NCBI RefSeq assembly: GCF_000380505.1
Contig: NZ_AQYH01000001.1
Location: forward strand, 62,001 to 126,000
Source: Kaistia granuli DSM 23481
GTDB lineage: Bacteria > Pseudomonadota > Alphaproteobacteria > Rhizobiales > Kaistiaceae
Length of the DNA: 64,000 bases
Direction of reading: 5' to 3'
The notes below the pieces were generated by a model. That model saw only the letters and a program-made list of their open reading frames with translations. It was not told the DNA's origin and did no database searches. Position numbers and translations under genes: made by a program. Positions 45,341 to 54,835 of this stretch are shown here, piece after piece (positions within the stretch are counted from its first letter, which is position 1; each line of letters starts with the position of its first letter).

Positions 45341-45363
45341 AATGTATACAGATTGTACACATT
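45341..45363 (+). promoter_or_regulatory. 23-bp dyad upstream of the hydroxyproline genes (candidate GntR operator)
   Basis: AATGTATACA (45341-45350) and TGTACACATT (45354-45363) are inverted repeats over 10 bases with one mismatch and a 3-base centre, in the 87-base gap after the GH127 gene. The TGT-N2-ACA half pattern suits GntR/FadR-type regulators; a GntR gene lies nearby. A related single box TGTCGACA occurs at 43257-43264 in the GntR/GH127 divergent gap. Confidence 0.6.
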
Positions 45364-45390
45364 AACACTGCGACCCGATGCGAGGATGCG

Positions 45391-46323
45391 ATGGCGAACC
45401 CGAAGGTGAACTGGAGCGGCGTTTTCCCCGCCGTTACGACGCAGTTGCGCGCCGACTATTCGGTCGATCTCGAGGCGACCGCCAAGGTCATCGAGGCGTT
45501 GATCCGCGACGGTATCTCCGGCCTCGTCATGTGCGGCACGGTCGGTGAGAATCCGGCCCTGACGCGCGCCGAAAAGATCTCGCTGCTGGAAATGGCGACG
45601 GCGACAGCGAAGGGGCGGGTGCCGGTCATCTCGGGCGTCGCCGAATATACCAGCGCCTTCGGCTCGGATTATGCGCGCGACGCGGCGCGGGCCGGCATTG
45701 ACGGGCTGATGGTGATGCCGGCGATGGTCTATCCGGCCAAGCCGCGCGAGACGCGCGATCATTTCGCGACGATCGCCAAGGCGACCGATCTGCCGATCAT
45801 GATCTACAACAATCCGCCCTCCTACCGGACCGACGTGACCCCGGCCATGCTGGCGGAGCTGGCCGAGTTCGAGACGATCGTCGCCTTCAAGGACTCGTCC
45901 GGCGACACGCGCCGCATCGTCGACGTCCGCAACATGACGGGCGATCGCTTCATTCCCTTCTGCGGCCTCGACGACGTCGTGCTCGAATGCGTCATGCTCG
46001 GCGCCGTCGGCTGGGTCTCCGGCATGTCCAACATCTTCCCGCGCGAAGGGGAGACCTTGTTCCGCCTGGCCAAGGCCGGCCGCTACGAGGAAGCGATGGC
46101 GATCTACGACTGGTACATGCCGCTCCTGCATCTCGACGCCCGCACCGATCTCGTCCAGGCGATCAAGCTGTGCGAGAAGATCGCGGGTCGTGGTACGGAT
46201 CTCTGCCGTCCGCCGCGCCTCGGGCTCGATGCGGCCGAGACGGCCGAGATCGAGGCGATCATGAAGAAGGCTCTGGCGACGCGCCCGAACCTTCCGGATG
46301 TGGGGTTGCCGCTGGCAGCCTGA
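45391..46323 (+). CDS. DapA-family 1-pyrroline-4-hydroxy-2-carboxylate deaminase (hydroxyproline pathway)
   Basis: The 310-residue TIM-barrel protein of the dihydrodipicolinate synthase/N-acetylneuraminate lyase superfamily has Schiff-base Lys167 (AFKDSSGD), the Tyr139 of IMIYNNP, and the GTVGENPAL loop. Family members include DapA, aldolases and the cyclic deaminase that turns 1-pyrroline-4-hydroxy-2-carboxylate into 2-oxoglutarate semialdehyde (HypD in S. meliloti). The two following genes supply the preceding steps of that pathway, which decides the call. ATG 45391 has AGGA upstream; a longer frame runs into the operator and is rejected. Confidence 0.85.
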   Translation: MANPKVNWSGVFPAVTTQLRADYSVDLEATAKVIEALIRDGISGLVMCGTVGENPALTRAEKISLLEMATATAKGRVPVISGVAEYTSAFGSDYARDAARAGIDGLMVMPAMVYPAKPRETRDHFATIAKATDLPIMIYNNPPSYRTDVTPAMLAELAEFETIVAFKDSSGDTRRIVDVRNMTGDRFIPFCGLDDVVLECVMLGAVGWVSGMSNIFPREGETLFRLAKAGRYEEAMAIYDWYMPLLHLDARTDLVQAIKLCEKIAGRGTDLCRPPRLGLDAAETAEIEAIMKKALATRPNLPDVGLPLAA

Positions 46324-46333
46324 GGGAGAACGC

Positions 46334-47578
46334 ATGCGTGTCGGCATCATCGGAGCCGGAATCGTTGGTGTCGCGACCGCGCATGCGTTGCTCGACGAAG
46401 GGCATGAGGTCGACCTGATCGACCGCGAGGGGATCGCGGCGGGCACGTCGGCCGGCAATGCCGGCTGGATCGCCCATCTCGACATCCTCCCGCTCGCCTC
46501 GCCGAAGGTCTGGCGCAACCTGCCGCGCTGGGCCTTCGATCCGCTCGGGCCGCTGGCGATCCGCCCGGCCTATCTGCCGGCCCTGCTGCCCTGGCTCGCC
46601 CGTTTCGTCGCGGCGAGCCAGCCCTCCCGCATCGAAGCCTCGATCCGGGCGATCGCGACGCTGAACGGACGCGCGCTGGCGGCCTGGGAAACGAGGCTCG
46701 CCTCGCTCGGCCTCGGTAACCATCTCCGCGACAGGGGCCTGCTCTCCGTCTGGGCGGACGAACGCGCCTTTCGCGCCGCCGGAGAGCTGATCGAGCGCCA
46801 GCGGGCGCTGGGTATTCCGGTCGAGACGCTCGATGCGCGCTCGCTCAGGGCACTCGAGCCGGCGCTTGGTCCGCGCGCCGTCGCCGGGGCGCTCTATCCC
46901 TCGGGCCGGCATGTCTCCGATCCGCTCCAATTCACCCGCGCGCTCGGCGAAGCGGCGCTGCAGCGCGGCGCCCATCTGCGCAAATTCGAGATCATCGGCG
47001 TCAGCGGTCGCGGCGGCGAGATCGCCATCCGCACCAGCTTCGACACGTTGGCGCTCTATGACCGCGTTGTCATTGCCACTGGCGCCTGGTCGAAGCCGCT
47101 GGCGGCGGCGCTTGGCGACGCGATCCCGCTCGATACCGAGCGCGGCTACAACGTCACCCTGCCGTCCGGCCGGCTCGGCCTGACCCGCCCCGTCATGTTC
47201 GAAGGCGAGGGCTTCGTCACCACGCCGCTCGACAGCGGCGACCGCGTCGGCGGCAGCGTCGAATTCGCCGGCCTCGAGGCGGCGCCGAATTTCAAGCGGG
47301 TCGACGCCATTCTCGGCCGGTTGCGGCGCTTCCTGCCGGAGGCCGACCTGACCGGTGGCGACCGCTGGATGGGGTTCCGCCCGTCGATCCCGGATTCCCT
47401 GCCGGTGATCGGGACGGCGAGCGGCGATCCGCGTGTCGTCTATGCCTTCGGCCACGCCCATCACGGCCTGACCCAGGCCGCAGCGACGGCAGAGCTGGTT
47501 GCGGCGCTCATCGCCGATCGACGGCCGCCGATCGATCTCGCCCCCTATTCTCCGCAACGTTTTGGCAAGAAGCACTGA
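46334..47578 (+). CDS. FAD-dependent D-amino acid dehydrogenase, probable D-hydroxyproline dehydrogenase
   Basis: The 414-residue DadA-like flavoprotein begins MRVGIIGAGIVGVATAHALLDEG, the FAD loop, and ends with SIPDSLPVIGTASGDPRVVYAFGHAHHGLTQAAATAELVAALI. The natural substrate here should be cis-4-hydroxy-D-proline, oxidised to 1-pyrroline-4-hydroxy-2-carboxylate for the deaminase encoded upstream. Alanine or proline DadA-like roles are alternatives, but the adjacent epimerase gene supports the D-hydroxyproline assignment. ATG 46334 follows GGGAGAA, 10 bases after the previous stop; operon with both neighbours. Confidence 0.87.
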   Translation: MRVGIIGAGIVGVATAHALLDEGHEVDLIDREGIAAGTSAGNAGWIAHLDILPLASPKVWRNLPRWAFDPLGPLAIRPAYLPALLPWLARFVAASQPSRIEASIRAIATLNGRALAAWETRLASLGLGNHLRDRGLLSVWADERAFRAAGELIERQRALGIPVETLDARSLRALEPALGPRAVAGALYPSGRHVSDPLQFTRALGEAALQRGAHLRKFEIIGVSGRGGEIAIRTSFDTLALYDRVVIATGAWSKPLAAALGDAIPLDTERGYNVTLPSGRLGLTRPVMFEGEGFVTTPLDSGDRVGGSVEFAGLEAAPNFKRVDAILGRLRRFLPEADLTGGDRWMGFRPSIPDSLPVIGTASGDPRVVYAFGHAHHGLTQAAATAELVAALIADRRPPIDLAPYSPQRFGKKH

Positions 47579-47594
47579 GCAAGAGGCACGGAAC

Positions 47595-48611
47595 ATGGCG
47601 CGGCATACCTTCGTCTGCATCGACGGCCACACCTGCGGCAATCCGGTCCGCGTCGTCACCGGCGGTTCGATCCCGGTGCTGAAGGGCGCCACCATGTTCG
47701 ACAAGCGCCAGCATTTCCTGGCGGAGTTCGACTGGATCCGCAAATCGCTCTGCTTCGAGCCACGCGGCCACGACATGATGTCGGGCTCGATCCTCTATCC
47801 GCCGTCGAGCGACGACTACGACGTGGCGATCCTGTTCATCGAGACCTCGGGCTGTCTGCCGATGTGTGGCCATGGCACGATCGGTACGGTGACGACGATC
47901 ATCGAGCACGGTCTCGTCACGCCGAAGACGCCCGGCCTGCTGCGGCTGGAGACGCCGGCCGGCCTGGTCGAGGCGCGCTATGTCCAGAACGGGCCCTATG
48001 TCGACAGCGTGACGTTGACCAACGTGCCCTCCTTCCTGCTCGGGCGCGGCTACGAGGTCGTGGTCGACGGCATCGGCGCGCTCACCGTCGACGTCGCCTA
48101 TGGCGGCAATTTCTATGCGATCGTCGAGCCGCAGCCGAACTATGCGGATCTCTCGAATTTGGAGCCGTCCGACATCGTCCGCCTGTCGCCAAAACTGCGC
48201 GCCGCCTTCAATGCGCGTCATGCCATCGTACATCCGGAAAACCCGGCGCTGGACAAGCTCACCCATGTGCTGTGGACCGGCAGGCCGAAGAACGCCGGCT
48301 CCTCGGCGCGCAACGCCGTCTTCTACGGCGACAAGGCGATCGATCGCTCGCCCTGCGGCACCGGCACCTCGGCCCGCGTCGCCCAACTCCATGCGACGGG
48401 CCGCCTCAAGGAGGGCGAGGCCTTCGTGCATGAGAGCATCATCGGCTCGACCTTCACCGGCCGCGTCGCCCGCACCACCACGGTCGGCCGGCTGCCGGCC
48501 ATCGTCCCGACCATCGAGGGCTGGGCCCGCGTCACCGGCTACAACACCATTTTCGTCGACGATCGCGACCCGTTCTGGGCCGGATTTCAGGTCGTGGACG
48601 GGGAAGGGTAG
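47595..48611 (+). CDS. hypRE: 4-hydroxyproline 2-epimerase
   Basis: The 338-residue proline racemase family enzyme has both catalytic cysteines: C91 (LPMCGHGT) and C254 (RSPCGTGTSA). The two-Cys pattern indicates an epimerase/racemase; trans-3-hydroxyproline dehydratases replace one Cys with Thr. It converts trans-4-hydroxy-L-proline into cis-4-hydroxy-D-proline, the first catabolic step. The upstream genes encode the second and third enzymes. The 2-oxoglutarate semialdehyde dehydrogenase that would finish the pathway is not in this window. ATG 47595 lies 16 bases after the dehydrogenase stop. Confidence 0.92.
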   Translation: MARHTFVCIDGHTCGNPVRVVTGGSIPVLKGATMFDKRQHFLAEFDWIRKSLCFEPRGHDMMSGSILYPPSSDDYDVAILFIETSGCLPMCGHGTIGTVTTIIEHGLVTPKTPGLLRLETPAGLVEARYVQNGPYVDSVTLTNVPSFLLGRGYEVVVDGIGALTVDVAYGGNFYAIVEPQPNYADLSNLEPSDIVRLSPKLRAAFNARHAIVHPENPALDKLTHVLWTGRPKNAGSSARNAVFYGDKAIDRSPCGTGTSARVAQLHATGRLKEGEAFVHESIIGSTFTGRVARTTTVGRLPAIVPTIEGWARVTGYNTIFVDDRDPFWAGFQVVDGEG

Positions 48612-48660
48612 GGCCAGCTTGCAAAGAAGTGTGAGGTCGGCGGCGTCGGACTCGTAGCGT

Positions 48661-48674
48661 GAGGGGCGCCCCTC
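48661..48674. promoter_or_regulatory. 14-bp palindrome before the polyol dehydrogenase gene
   Basis: GAGGGGCGCCCCTC is a perfect palindrome in the 103-base gap between the epimerase and polyol dehydrogenase genes, 41 bases before the next start. It may be an operator or a short transcript-end stem; no T run follows. Confidence 0.35.
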
Positions 48675-48714
48675 GGCTAGAACGGCAGTCCCGACGCCAA
48701 TCTGGATTGCTGCC

Positions 48715-49746
48715 ATGCGCGCCCTCGTCCTCGAAGAAAAGCTGAAGCTCTCGCTCCGTGACATCGATCTGCCGCTGGAGGTGGGCCCGCGCGACGTCCG
48801 CATCGCCATCCACACGGTCGGCGTCTGCGGCTCGGACGTGCACTACTACACGCATGGCGCCATCGGCCCGTTCATCGTCAAGGAGCCCATGGTGCTCGGC
48901 CACGAGGCCGCCGGCACGGTCGTCGAGATCGGTTCCGAGGTGAAGTCCCTGAAGGTCGGCGACCGCGTCTGCATGGAGCCGGGCATCCCGGACCTGACCT
49001 CGAAGGCCTCGAAGCTCGGCATCTACAATGTCGATCCGAGCGTCACCTTCTGGGCAACGCCGCCGGTCCATGGCTGCCTGACGCCGGAAGTCGTCTTCCC
49101 GGAATCCTTCACCTACAAGCTGCCCGATAATGTCTCGTTCGCCGAAGGGGCCATGGTCGAGCCCTTCGCCATCGGCATGCAGGCGGCGACCAAGGCGAAG
49201 ATCGTGCCCGGCGATACGGCGCTGGTCATCGGCGCCGGCCCGATCGGCATCATGGTGGCGCTGGCAGCGCTCGCGGGTGGCTGCAGCCGCGTCTACATTT
49301 CCGATCTCGTCAACGAGAAGCTTGCCATCGCCGGCCGCTATGACGGCGTCATTCCCGTCAATGTCCGCGAGACCGACCTGAAGGCGAAGATTGCCACGGA
49401 GACGGAGAACTGGGGTGTCGACATCGTCTTCGAGGCCTCGGGCAGCCCGCGTGCCTATGACGGCATCTTCAACTTTGTCCGCCCCGGCGGCACGATCGTC
49501 TTCGTCGGCCTGCCGGTCGAGCCGATCGCCCTCGACATCGTCTCGGCCTCGGCCAAGGAGGTGAAGATGGAGACGGTGTTCCGCTATGCCAACGTCTTCG
49601 ATCGCGCGCTCGCCCTGATCGCCTCTGGCAAGGTCGACCTGAAGCCGCTGATCACAGGCGTCTATGATTTCGAGGATTCGATCGCCGCTTTCGAGCGCGC
49701 CGCTTCCGCCAACCCGAACGACGTCAAGCTGCAGATCACGCTCTGA
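48715..49746 (+). CDS. Zinc-dependent NAD polyol dehydrogenase (xylitol/sorbitol dehydrogenase-like)
   Basis: The 343-residue medium-chain dehydrogenase has catalytic zinc residues C38 (GVCGSD) and H63-E64 (LGHEAAG) and the NAD loop [16 protein letters not shown]. It resembles rhizobial xylitol dehydrogenases converting xylitol to D-xylulose, but L-iditol/sorbitol or L-arabinitol activity is also possible. The lobe that normally binds a structural zinc through four cysteines reads [19 protein letters not shown], with none of the four, as in the sorbitol dehydrogenase subgroup. Separated from the hydroxyproline genes by a palindrome and followed by a terminator. Confidence 0.88.
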   Translation: MRALVLEEKLKLSLRDIDLPLEVGPRDVRIAIHTVGVCGSDVHYYTHGAIGPFIVKEPMVLGHEAAGTVVEIGSEVKSLKVGDRVCMEPGIPDLTSKASKLGIYNVDPSVTFWATPPVHGCLTPEVVFPESFTYKLPDNVSFAEGAMVEPFAIGMQAATKAKIVPGDTALVIGAGPIGIMVALAALAGGCSRVYISDLVNEKLAIAGRYDGVIPVNVRETDLKAKIATETENWGVDIVFEASGSPRAYDGIFNFVRPGGTIVFVGLPVEPIALDIVSASAKEVKMETVFRYANVFDRALALIASGKVDLKPLITGVYDFEDSIAAFERAASANPNDVKLQITL

Positions 49747-49792
49747 TCGTCCTGCTTTGTTTCTCCCACGGGGGAGCGCTACCGAAATGACA

Positions 49793-49820
49793 AAAGGCCC
49801 CGGATTGCTCCGGGGCCTTT
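49793..49820. terminator. Bidirectional terminator between convergent genes
   Basis: AAAGGCCCCGG (49793-49803) and CCGGGGCCTTT (49810-49820) form an 11-bp perfect stem with a 6-nt loop; the A and T ends make it usable on both strands. It separates the polyol dehydrogenase gene from the convergent PRC-barrel gene. Confidence 0.88.
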
Positions 49821-49844
49821 CTCGTGAACGGCCGCTATGCCGGA

Positions 49845-50213
49845 TCACATCATCCAGTAGGGCGGCATGCCGTAATAGTCGTGCACGCGCTTCTCGTAGT
49901 CGCGGTCGCCCCAGGCCGGCTCGTCGCCCTCGTCATAGGCGGGGCCGCCCTCGAGCTGCTCCTTGGTCAGGCCGACGACATAGCCACCCTGGGCGGTGTC
50001 GTACTTCAAGGTGTTCCACGGCAGCGGATGGTATTTCTCGCCCATGCCCAGGAAGCCGCCGAAGGACATGATCGCATAAGCGACCCTTCCGGTCTGCTTG
50101 TCGATCATTATGTCATGAATATCGCCGAGGCGATCGCCCGCAGTATTGTAAACTGCGGTTCCATCAACCTTGGTGGCGCCGATCAGCGAGTTGGAAACGT
50201 GCGTATGTTCCAT
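49845..50213 (-). CDS. PRC-barrel domain protein
   Basis: The 122-residue protein has the PRC-barrel pattern: SNSLIGATKVDGTAVYNTAGDRLGDIHDIMIDKQTGRVAYAIMSFGGFLGMGEKYHPLPWNTLKYD. Such stand-alone proteins occur in many rhizobia and are often stress-induced; the molecular role is unknown. The C-terminal 30 residues are acidic, then rich in Tyr/Met (HDYYGMPPYWMM). ATG 50213 follows GGAGGAAG; the longer frame to 50240 is discarded. Single-gene transcript probable. Confidence 0.88.
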   Translation of the reverse strand: MEHTHVSNSLIGATKVDGTAVYNTAGDRLGDIHDIMIDKQTGRVAYAIMSFGGFLGMGEKYHPLPWNTLKYDTAQGGYVVGLTKEQLEGGPAYDEGDEPAWGDRDYEKRVHDYYGMPPYWMM

Positions 50214-50297
50214 CGTCTTCCTCCATGATGTCGAACTCATGCAAGGTCAACGTCGAAGCTGGAGCTTGGTTCCGCGCTGTGCGCGTCCGGTTGCGGC

Positions 50298-50750
50298 TCA
50301 GGCGGTCGCCGGTTTCCTGGCGACCAGGTAGATGTGCTCGCAGGCCAGAACCGTCTCGCCAGTCTGCTTCGTCACCGTCACCAGTTCGGAAACAATGCCG
50401 TGGGTTGCTCGCTTCGGGTGATCGCGCTTGTCGACGATCTTCGCCTCGACCGTGATGGTGTCGTTGATGAAGACGGGCTTCACGAACCGCACCTTGTCGT
50501 AGCCATAGGACATGGCGTGCGGGTTGATCGTCGTCGCCGTCATGCCGACCGCGACCGAGAGGATCAGCGTGCCATGGGCGACGCGCTGCTTGAAGTCCTG
50601 CGTCGCGCACCATTCGGCGTCCATGTGGTGCGGGAAGAAGTCGCCGGTCTGGCCGGCATGGATGACGATGTCGGCCTCCGTGATCGTGCGGCCCATGGTG
50701 TGGCGGCTGAAGCCGATCTCGTAGTCTTCGAAGAACTGCTCGACGATCAT
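50298..50750 (-). CDS. MaoC family (R)-specific enoyl-CoA hydratase/dehydratase
   Basis: The 150-residue hot-dog fold protein has the complete hydratase motif GDFFPHH: D37 and H42 (spacing D-x4-H), matching the Asp/His pair of PhaJ-type enzymes. [19 protein letters not shown] is a second conserved block. It would add water to an enoyl-CoA or remove it from a 3-hydroxyacyl-CoA. It is the last gene of a minus-strand run that includes SDR, acid sugar dehydratase and a sugar importer, separated by a palindromic repeat. A paralogue with an altered active site is encoded at 60862. Confidence 0.88.
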   Translation of the reverse strand: MIVEQFFEDYEIGFSRHTMGRTITEADIVIHAGQTGDFFPHHMDAEWCATQDFKQRVAHGTLILSVAVGMTATTINPHAMSYGYDKVRFVKPVFINDTITVEAKIVDKRDHPKRATHGIVSELVTVTKQTGETVLACEHIYLVARKPATA

Positions 50751-50799
50751 GGGTCTGGTCCTTGGCAGCCGGTCGCAACGTGGGCGCCGGAAATTGCTG

Positions 50800-50892
50800 C
50801 GTCATCCCGGGGCGAAGGCCCGGGATCCCTTCAGCCGAAGCGGGAACGGATAGGGCCTCGGCTGGTGGATCCCCGCTGTCGCGGGGGTGACG
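50800..50892. repeat. Palindromic intergenic repeat, copy 1
   Basis: A 93-base element with near-inverted ends CGTCATCCC (50800-50808) and GGGGTGACG (50884-50892, one mismatch), containing an inner hairpin ATCCCGGG / CCCGGGAT (50804-50811, 50819-50826). It shares ends and the inner CCCGGGATCC with the copy at 59141. It resembles RIME-type mosaic repeats of rhizobial genomes. Confidence 0.6.
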
Positions 50893-50985
50893 GCGGGGGC
50901 AGGGATATCCGCCTCCGCCGGTCGAAGAATCCTCGCCCGCAGCAGCAGCGATCGGCTAGGTGCGGGAGAGGGCAGGGTAAGTGTC

Positions 50986-51720
50986 TTAGTTGACCCAGCC
51001 GCCGTCGATGATGTGCATCTGGCCGGTCGTGTAGGTCGCGGTCGCCAGGTAGATGGCGAGGTCGGCGATCTCGCTCGGCTGGCCGATGCGGCCGATCGGC
51101 TGGCGGGCGATGAAGGCCTTGCGGGCAGCCTCATAGTCGCCCTGGTCGCGCAGGCGCTGCTGCAGCGACGGGCTCTCGACCGTGCCGGGGCAGATGCCAT
51201 TGCAGCGGATGCCCTTGGTGACGTAGTCGGCCGCGATCGACTTGGTGAGGCCGACGGTCGCCGCCTTGGTCACGGCATAGGCGAAGCGGTTCGGCACGCC
51301 CTTGATCGAGCCGGCGACGGAGCAGACGTTGACAATCGAGCCGTCCTTCTGCGCCAGCATGCCCGGAAGCGCTGCCGAGATCGTGCGCCACATCGACTTG
51401 ACGTTCAAATCGTAGGCGAAGTCGAGATCGGCTTCTGTGGCCTCTTCCAGCGTGCCGGCATGGACGATGCCGGCGCAGTTGAACAGCACGTCGATGGTGC
51501 CGATCTCGGCGATCAGCGCCTTGACGTCGTCGTTCGACAGCACGTTCAGCTTGCGTGTGGTGATGTTCGGGACGCCATCGAGTTCGGCCAGCACCGTCTC
51601 GTTGATGTCGGTCGCCCAGACGATGGCGCCTTCAGCCGCGGCCTGTTCGGCGACCGCACGTCCGATACCCTGTGCCGCTGCCGTGACCAGCGCGACCTTG
51701 CCTGCGAGCTTGCCGCCCAT
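50986..51720 (-). CDS. Short-chain dehydrogenase/reductase, keto-deoxy-sugar-acid type
   Basis: The 244-residue classical SDR begins GKVALVTAAAQGIGRAVAEQ (NAD loop TAAAQGIG), has NCAGIV (NAG-type motif), catalytic Ser in NVCSVAGS and Y-x3-K in YAVTK. The family includes 2-keto-3-deoxy-L-fuconate 4-dehydrogenase and related enzymes, which fits the adjacent acid sugar dehydratase, COG3618 lactonase and mutarotase. Exact substrate not shown by sequence. Located 30 bases after the dehydratase gene in the same operon. Confidence 0.85.
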   Translation of the reverse strand: MGGKLAGKVALVTAAAQGIGRAVAEQAAAEGAIVWATDINETVLAELDGVPNITTRKLNVLSNDDVKALIAEIGTIDVLFNCAGIVHAGTLEEATEADLDFAYDLNVKSMWRTISAALPGMLAQKDGSIVNVCSVAGSIKGVPNRFAYAVTKAATVGLTKSIAADYVTKGIRCNGICPGTVESPSLQQRLRDQGDYEAARKAFIARQPIGRIGQPSEIADLAIYLATATYTTGQMHIIDGGWVN

Positions 51721-51750
51721 TGTCGTCAGTCCCTTCAGTTCGTCGTCAAA

Positions 51751-52857
51751 TCATGTGGTCAGGAAATTCGAGCCCTCGACCGTCTGGCGGCCGATGGCGT
51801 CGAAGTCCCACGCGATGCCGAGTCCGGCCTCGGCGCTGGGAATGGCATATCCGTCCGCGATCGTCATGCCCTTTGTCGTCAGGCTGTCCAATTGCGGGAT
51901 GTATTCGACCCAGCGCGCATTCGGCACGGCGGCGCAGAGCGCGACATGCAGTTCCATCAGGAAATGCGGGCAGACGACGACGTTGAAGGTCTCGGCCAGG
52001 TGCGCGACCTTGAGCCAGGGCGTGATGCCGCCGATGCGGGCGACGTCGACCTGGACGATCGAGCAGGCGCGGCGCTGCAGGTAGTCTCGGAAATGCAGGC
52101 TCGAATAGAGGCTCTCGCCGACCGCGATCGGGATCGAGGTCGATTCGCAGAGCCGGATGTGGCCGTCGACATCATCGGCGGTCAGCGGCTCCTCGAGCCA
52201 GCCGATATCGGCCGCCTCATAGTGGCGCGCGCGGCGGATCGCCTCGTCGACCGAGAAGGCCTGGTTGGCGTCGGTGAACAGCTCGAAACCGGGGCCAACG
52301 GCGTCGCGCACAGCGGTCAAGCGGGCGACGTCCTCGTGGATCGGCCGGCCGACCTTCATCTTGGCGCCGCCGAAGCCGTTCTCCTTGGCCCGCAGCGTAT
52401 CCTCGATGATCGATTCGACCGGCAGATGCAGCCAGCCGCCTTCGGTGGTGTAGAGGCGGATCTTCTCCTGCGCGCCGCCGGCCAGGATGTGGACCGGCAG
52501 GTCGGCCTTGCGCGCCTTCAGATCCCAGAGCGCCGTGTCGATGGCGGCGAGCGCCAGCGAGGTGATGGCGCCGACCGAGGTCGCATGCGTCATGAACAGG
52601 AGGTCGCGCCAGATCTGCTCGATCATGCCGGCCTCGCGGCCGATCAGGGCCGGCGCCAGCGTCTTCTCGATCAGCGACATGATCGCCGGACCGCCGGTGC
52701 CGATCGTGTAGCTGTAGCCGGTGCCGACGACGCCGTCGGAATCGGTGATGCGGATGATCGGCGTTTCCTGGCTGACGAAGGACTGGATCGCGTCGACCCG
52801 CTTCACCTTCGGCTTCAGGTCGACCATCAGGCCTTCGACACGTACGATCTTTGCCAT
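51751..52857 (-). CDS. Mandelate racemase/enolase superfamily acid sugar dehydratase
   Basis: The 368-residue enzyme carries the complete mandelate-racemase-subgroup catalytic set: K166-x-K168 (AKMKVG), metal ligands D196, E222 and E248 (DANQAF, LEEP, GES), and the His-Asp dyad D271/H298 (VDVARIGG, CPHFLMELH) with E318. This subgroup abstracts the alpha proton of sugar acids; most members are dehydratases of L-fuconate, L-rhamnonate, galactarate and similar acids. Context points to the second step of an oxidative sugar pathway. ATG 52857 is preceded by GGGGGAG. Confidence 0.88.
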   Translation of the reverse strand: MAKIVRVEGLMVDLKPKVKRVDAIQSFVSQETPIIRITDSDGVVGTGYSYTIGTGGPAIMSLIEKTLAPALIGREAGMIEQIWRDLLFMTHATSVGAITSLALAAIDTALWDLKARKADLPVHILAGGAQEKIRLYTTEGGWLHLPVESIIEDTLRAKENGFGGAKMKVGRPIHEDVARLTAVRDAVGPGFELFTDANQAFSVDEAIRRARHYEAADIGWLEEPLTADDVDGHIRLCESTSIPIAVGESLYSSLHFRDYLQRRACSIVQVDVARIGGITPWLKVAHLAETFNVVVCPHFLMELHVALCAAVPNARWVEYIPQLDSLTTKGMTIADGYAIPSAEAGLGIAWDFDAIGRQTVEGSNFLTT

Positions 52858-52879
52858 TTTCTCCCCCGGGGCTCTCTTT

Positions 52880-53983
<1,104 letters not shown>

Positions 53984-53989
53984 ATCGAA

Positions 53990-54835
53990 TTATCCTTTGA
54001 CGCCGCCGAAGGTGAGACCGGCGATCAGATGTTTCTGCACGATGAAGGTCAGGATGAGCGCCGGCACGATGATGATCACGGCCATGGCGCACATGCCGGT
54101 CCAGTCGACCGTGAACTGTGCGGTGAAATCCATCAGCCCGACCGGCAGCGTCTTCGACGCCGTGGTCCGGGTGAGCTGGGAGGCGAGGGCGAATTCGTTC
54201 CACGAGGTGAGGAAGGCGAAGATGCCGGCGGAGGCGATGCCGGACTTCGCGAGCGGGAACTCGATCTTCCAGAACGCCTGCCAGCGCGTGCAGCCGTCGA
54301 CCTGCGCCGCTTCCGAGAGCGACAGCGGGATCTGCCGGAAGAAGCCGTCGATCAGCCAGATCGTGAACGGGATGTTGAGCGCCAGATAGACCAGGATGAC
54401 GCCGAAATCAGTGTCGATCAGCCCGACGCGGCTCCAGATCATGAAGACCGGCAGCGACAGCGAGATGCCCGGCACGGTGCGCGACAGCATCAGCCAGAGG
54501 AAGGCGACGTTCTTGCCCTTGAAGCGGTAGCGGGCGAAGGCATAGCCGCCCATCATGCCGATCAGCACCGCCAGAACCGTGCTCGTCACCGAGATGATGA
54601 CCGAGTTCAGGAAGTAGCGGGCGACCGGGATGCCCTGCTGGCTCTCGGACATGCCGAGGATGGCGCGGAAATTGTCGAGCGTCCAGCGTTCGGGGATCCA
54701 GACCGGGGGACGGGCCATCACCTCGACATTGTCGCGGAAGGCCGTCATCACGATCCAGAGGCCCGGAATGCAGATGATCGCCATGACGATGAAGACGGCG
54801 AAGCGGATGAGCCAGCGTTGCCAGGAGCGTTCCAT
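53990..54835 (-). CDS. Sugar ABC transporter permease, MalG type
   Basis: The 281-residue inner-membrane permease has six hydrophobic segments and the EAA loop LSLSEAAQVDGCTRWQAFWKIEFPLAKSG. The N-terminal segment FAVFIVMAIICIPGLWIVMTAF and FMIWSRVGLIDTDFGVILVYLALNIPFTIWLIDGFF are typical of CUT1 second permeases. It starts immediately after the first permease's stop codon (no gap), so the two are translationally coupled. Confidence 0.92.
   Translation of the reverse strand: MERSWQRWLIRFAVFIVMAIICIPGLWIVMTAFRDNVEVMARPPVWIPERWTLDNFRAILGMSESQQGIPVARYFLNSVIISVTSTVLAVLIGMMGGYAFARYRFKGKNVAFLWLMLSRTVPGISLSLPVFMIWSRVGLIDTDFGVILVYLALNIPFTIWLIDGFFRQIPLSLSEAAQVDGCTRWQAFWKIEFPLAKSGIASAGIFAFLTSWNEFALASQLTRTTASKTLPVGLMDFTAQFTVDWTGMCAMAVIIIVPALILTFIVQKHLIAGLTFGGVKG

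Noticed and set aside
45322-45390. Upstream start for the deaminase gene
   Set aside because: The extra 23 codons run across the dyad at 45341-45363 and do not resemble DapA N-termini.
43156-46518. A 1120-codon open frame on the minus strand opposite the GH127 and deaminase genes
   Set aside because: It is the antisense of two well-supported genes. Its Arg/Asp/Glu/His-rich composition is the usual reverse-strand shadow in GC-rich DNA, and it has no recognisable domain.
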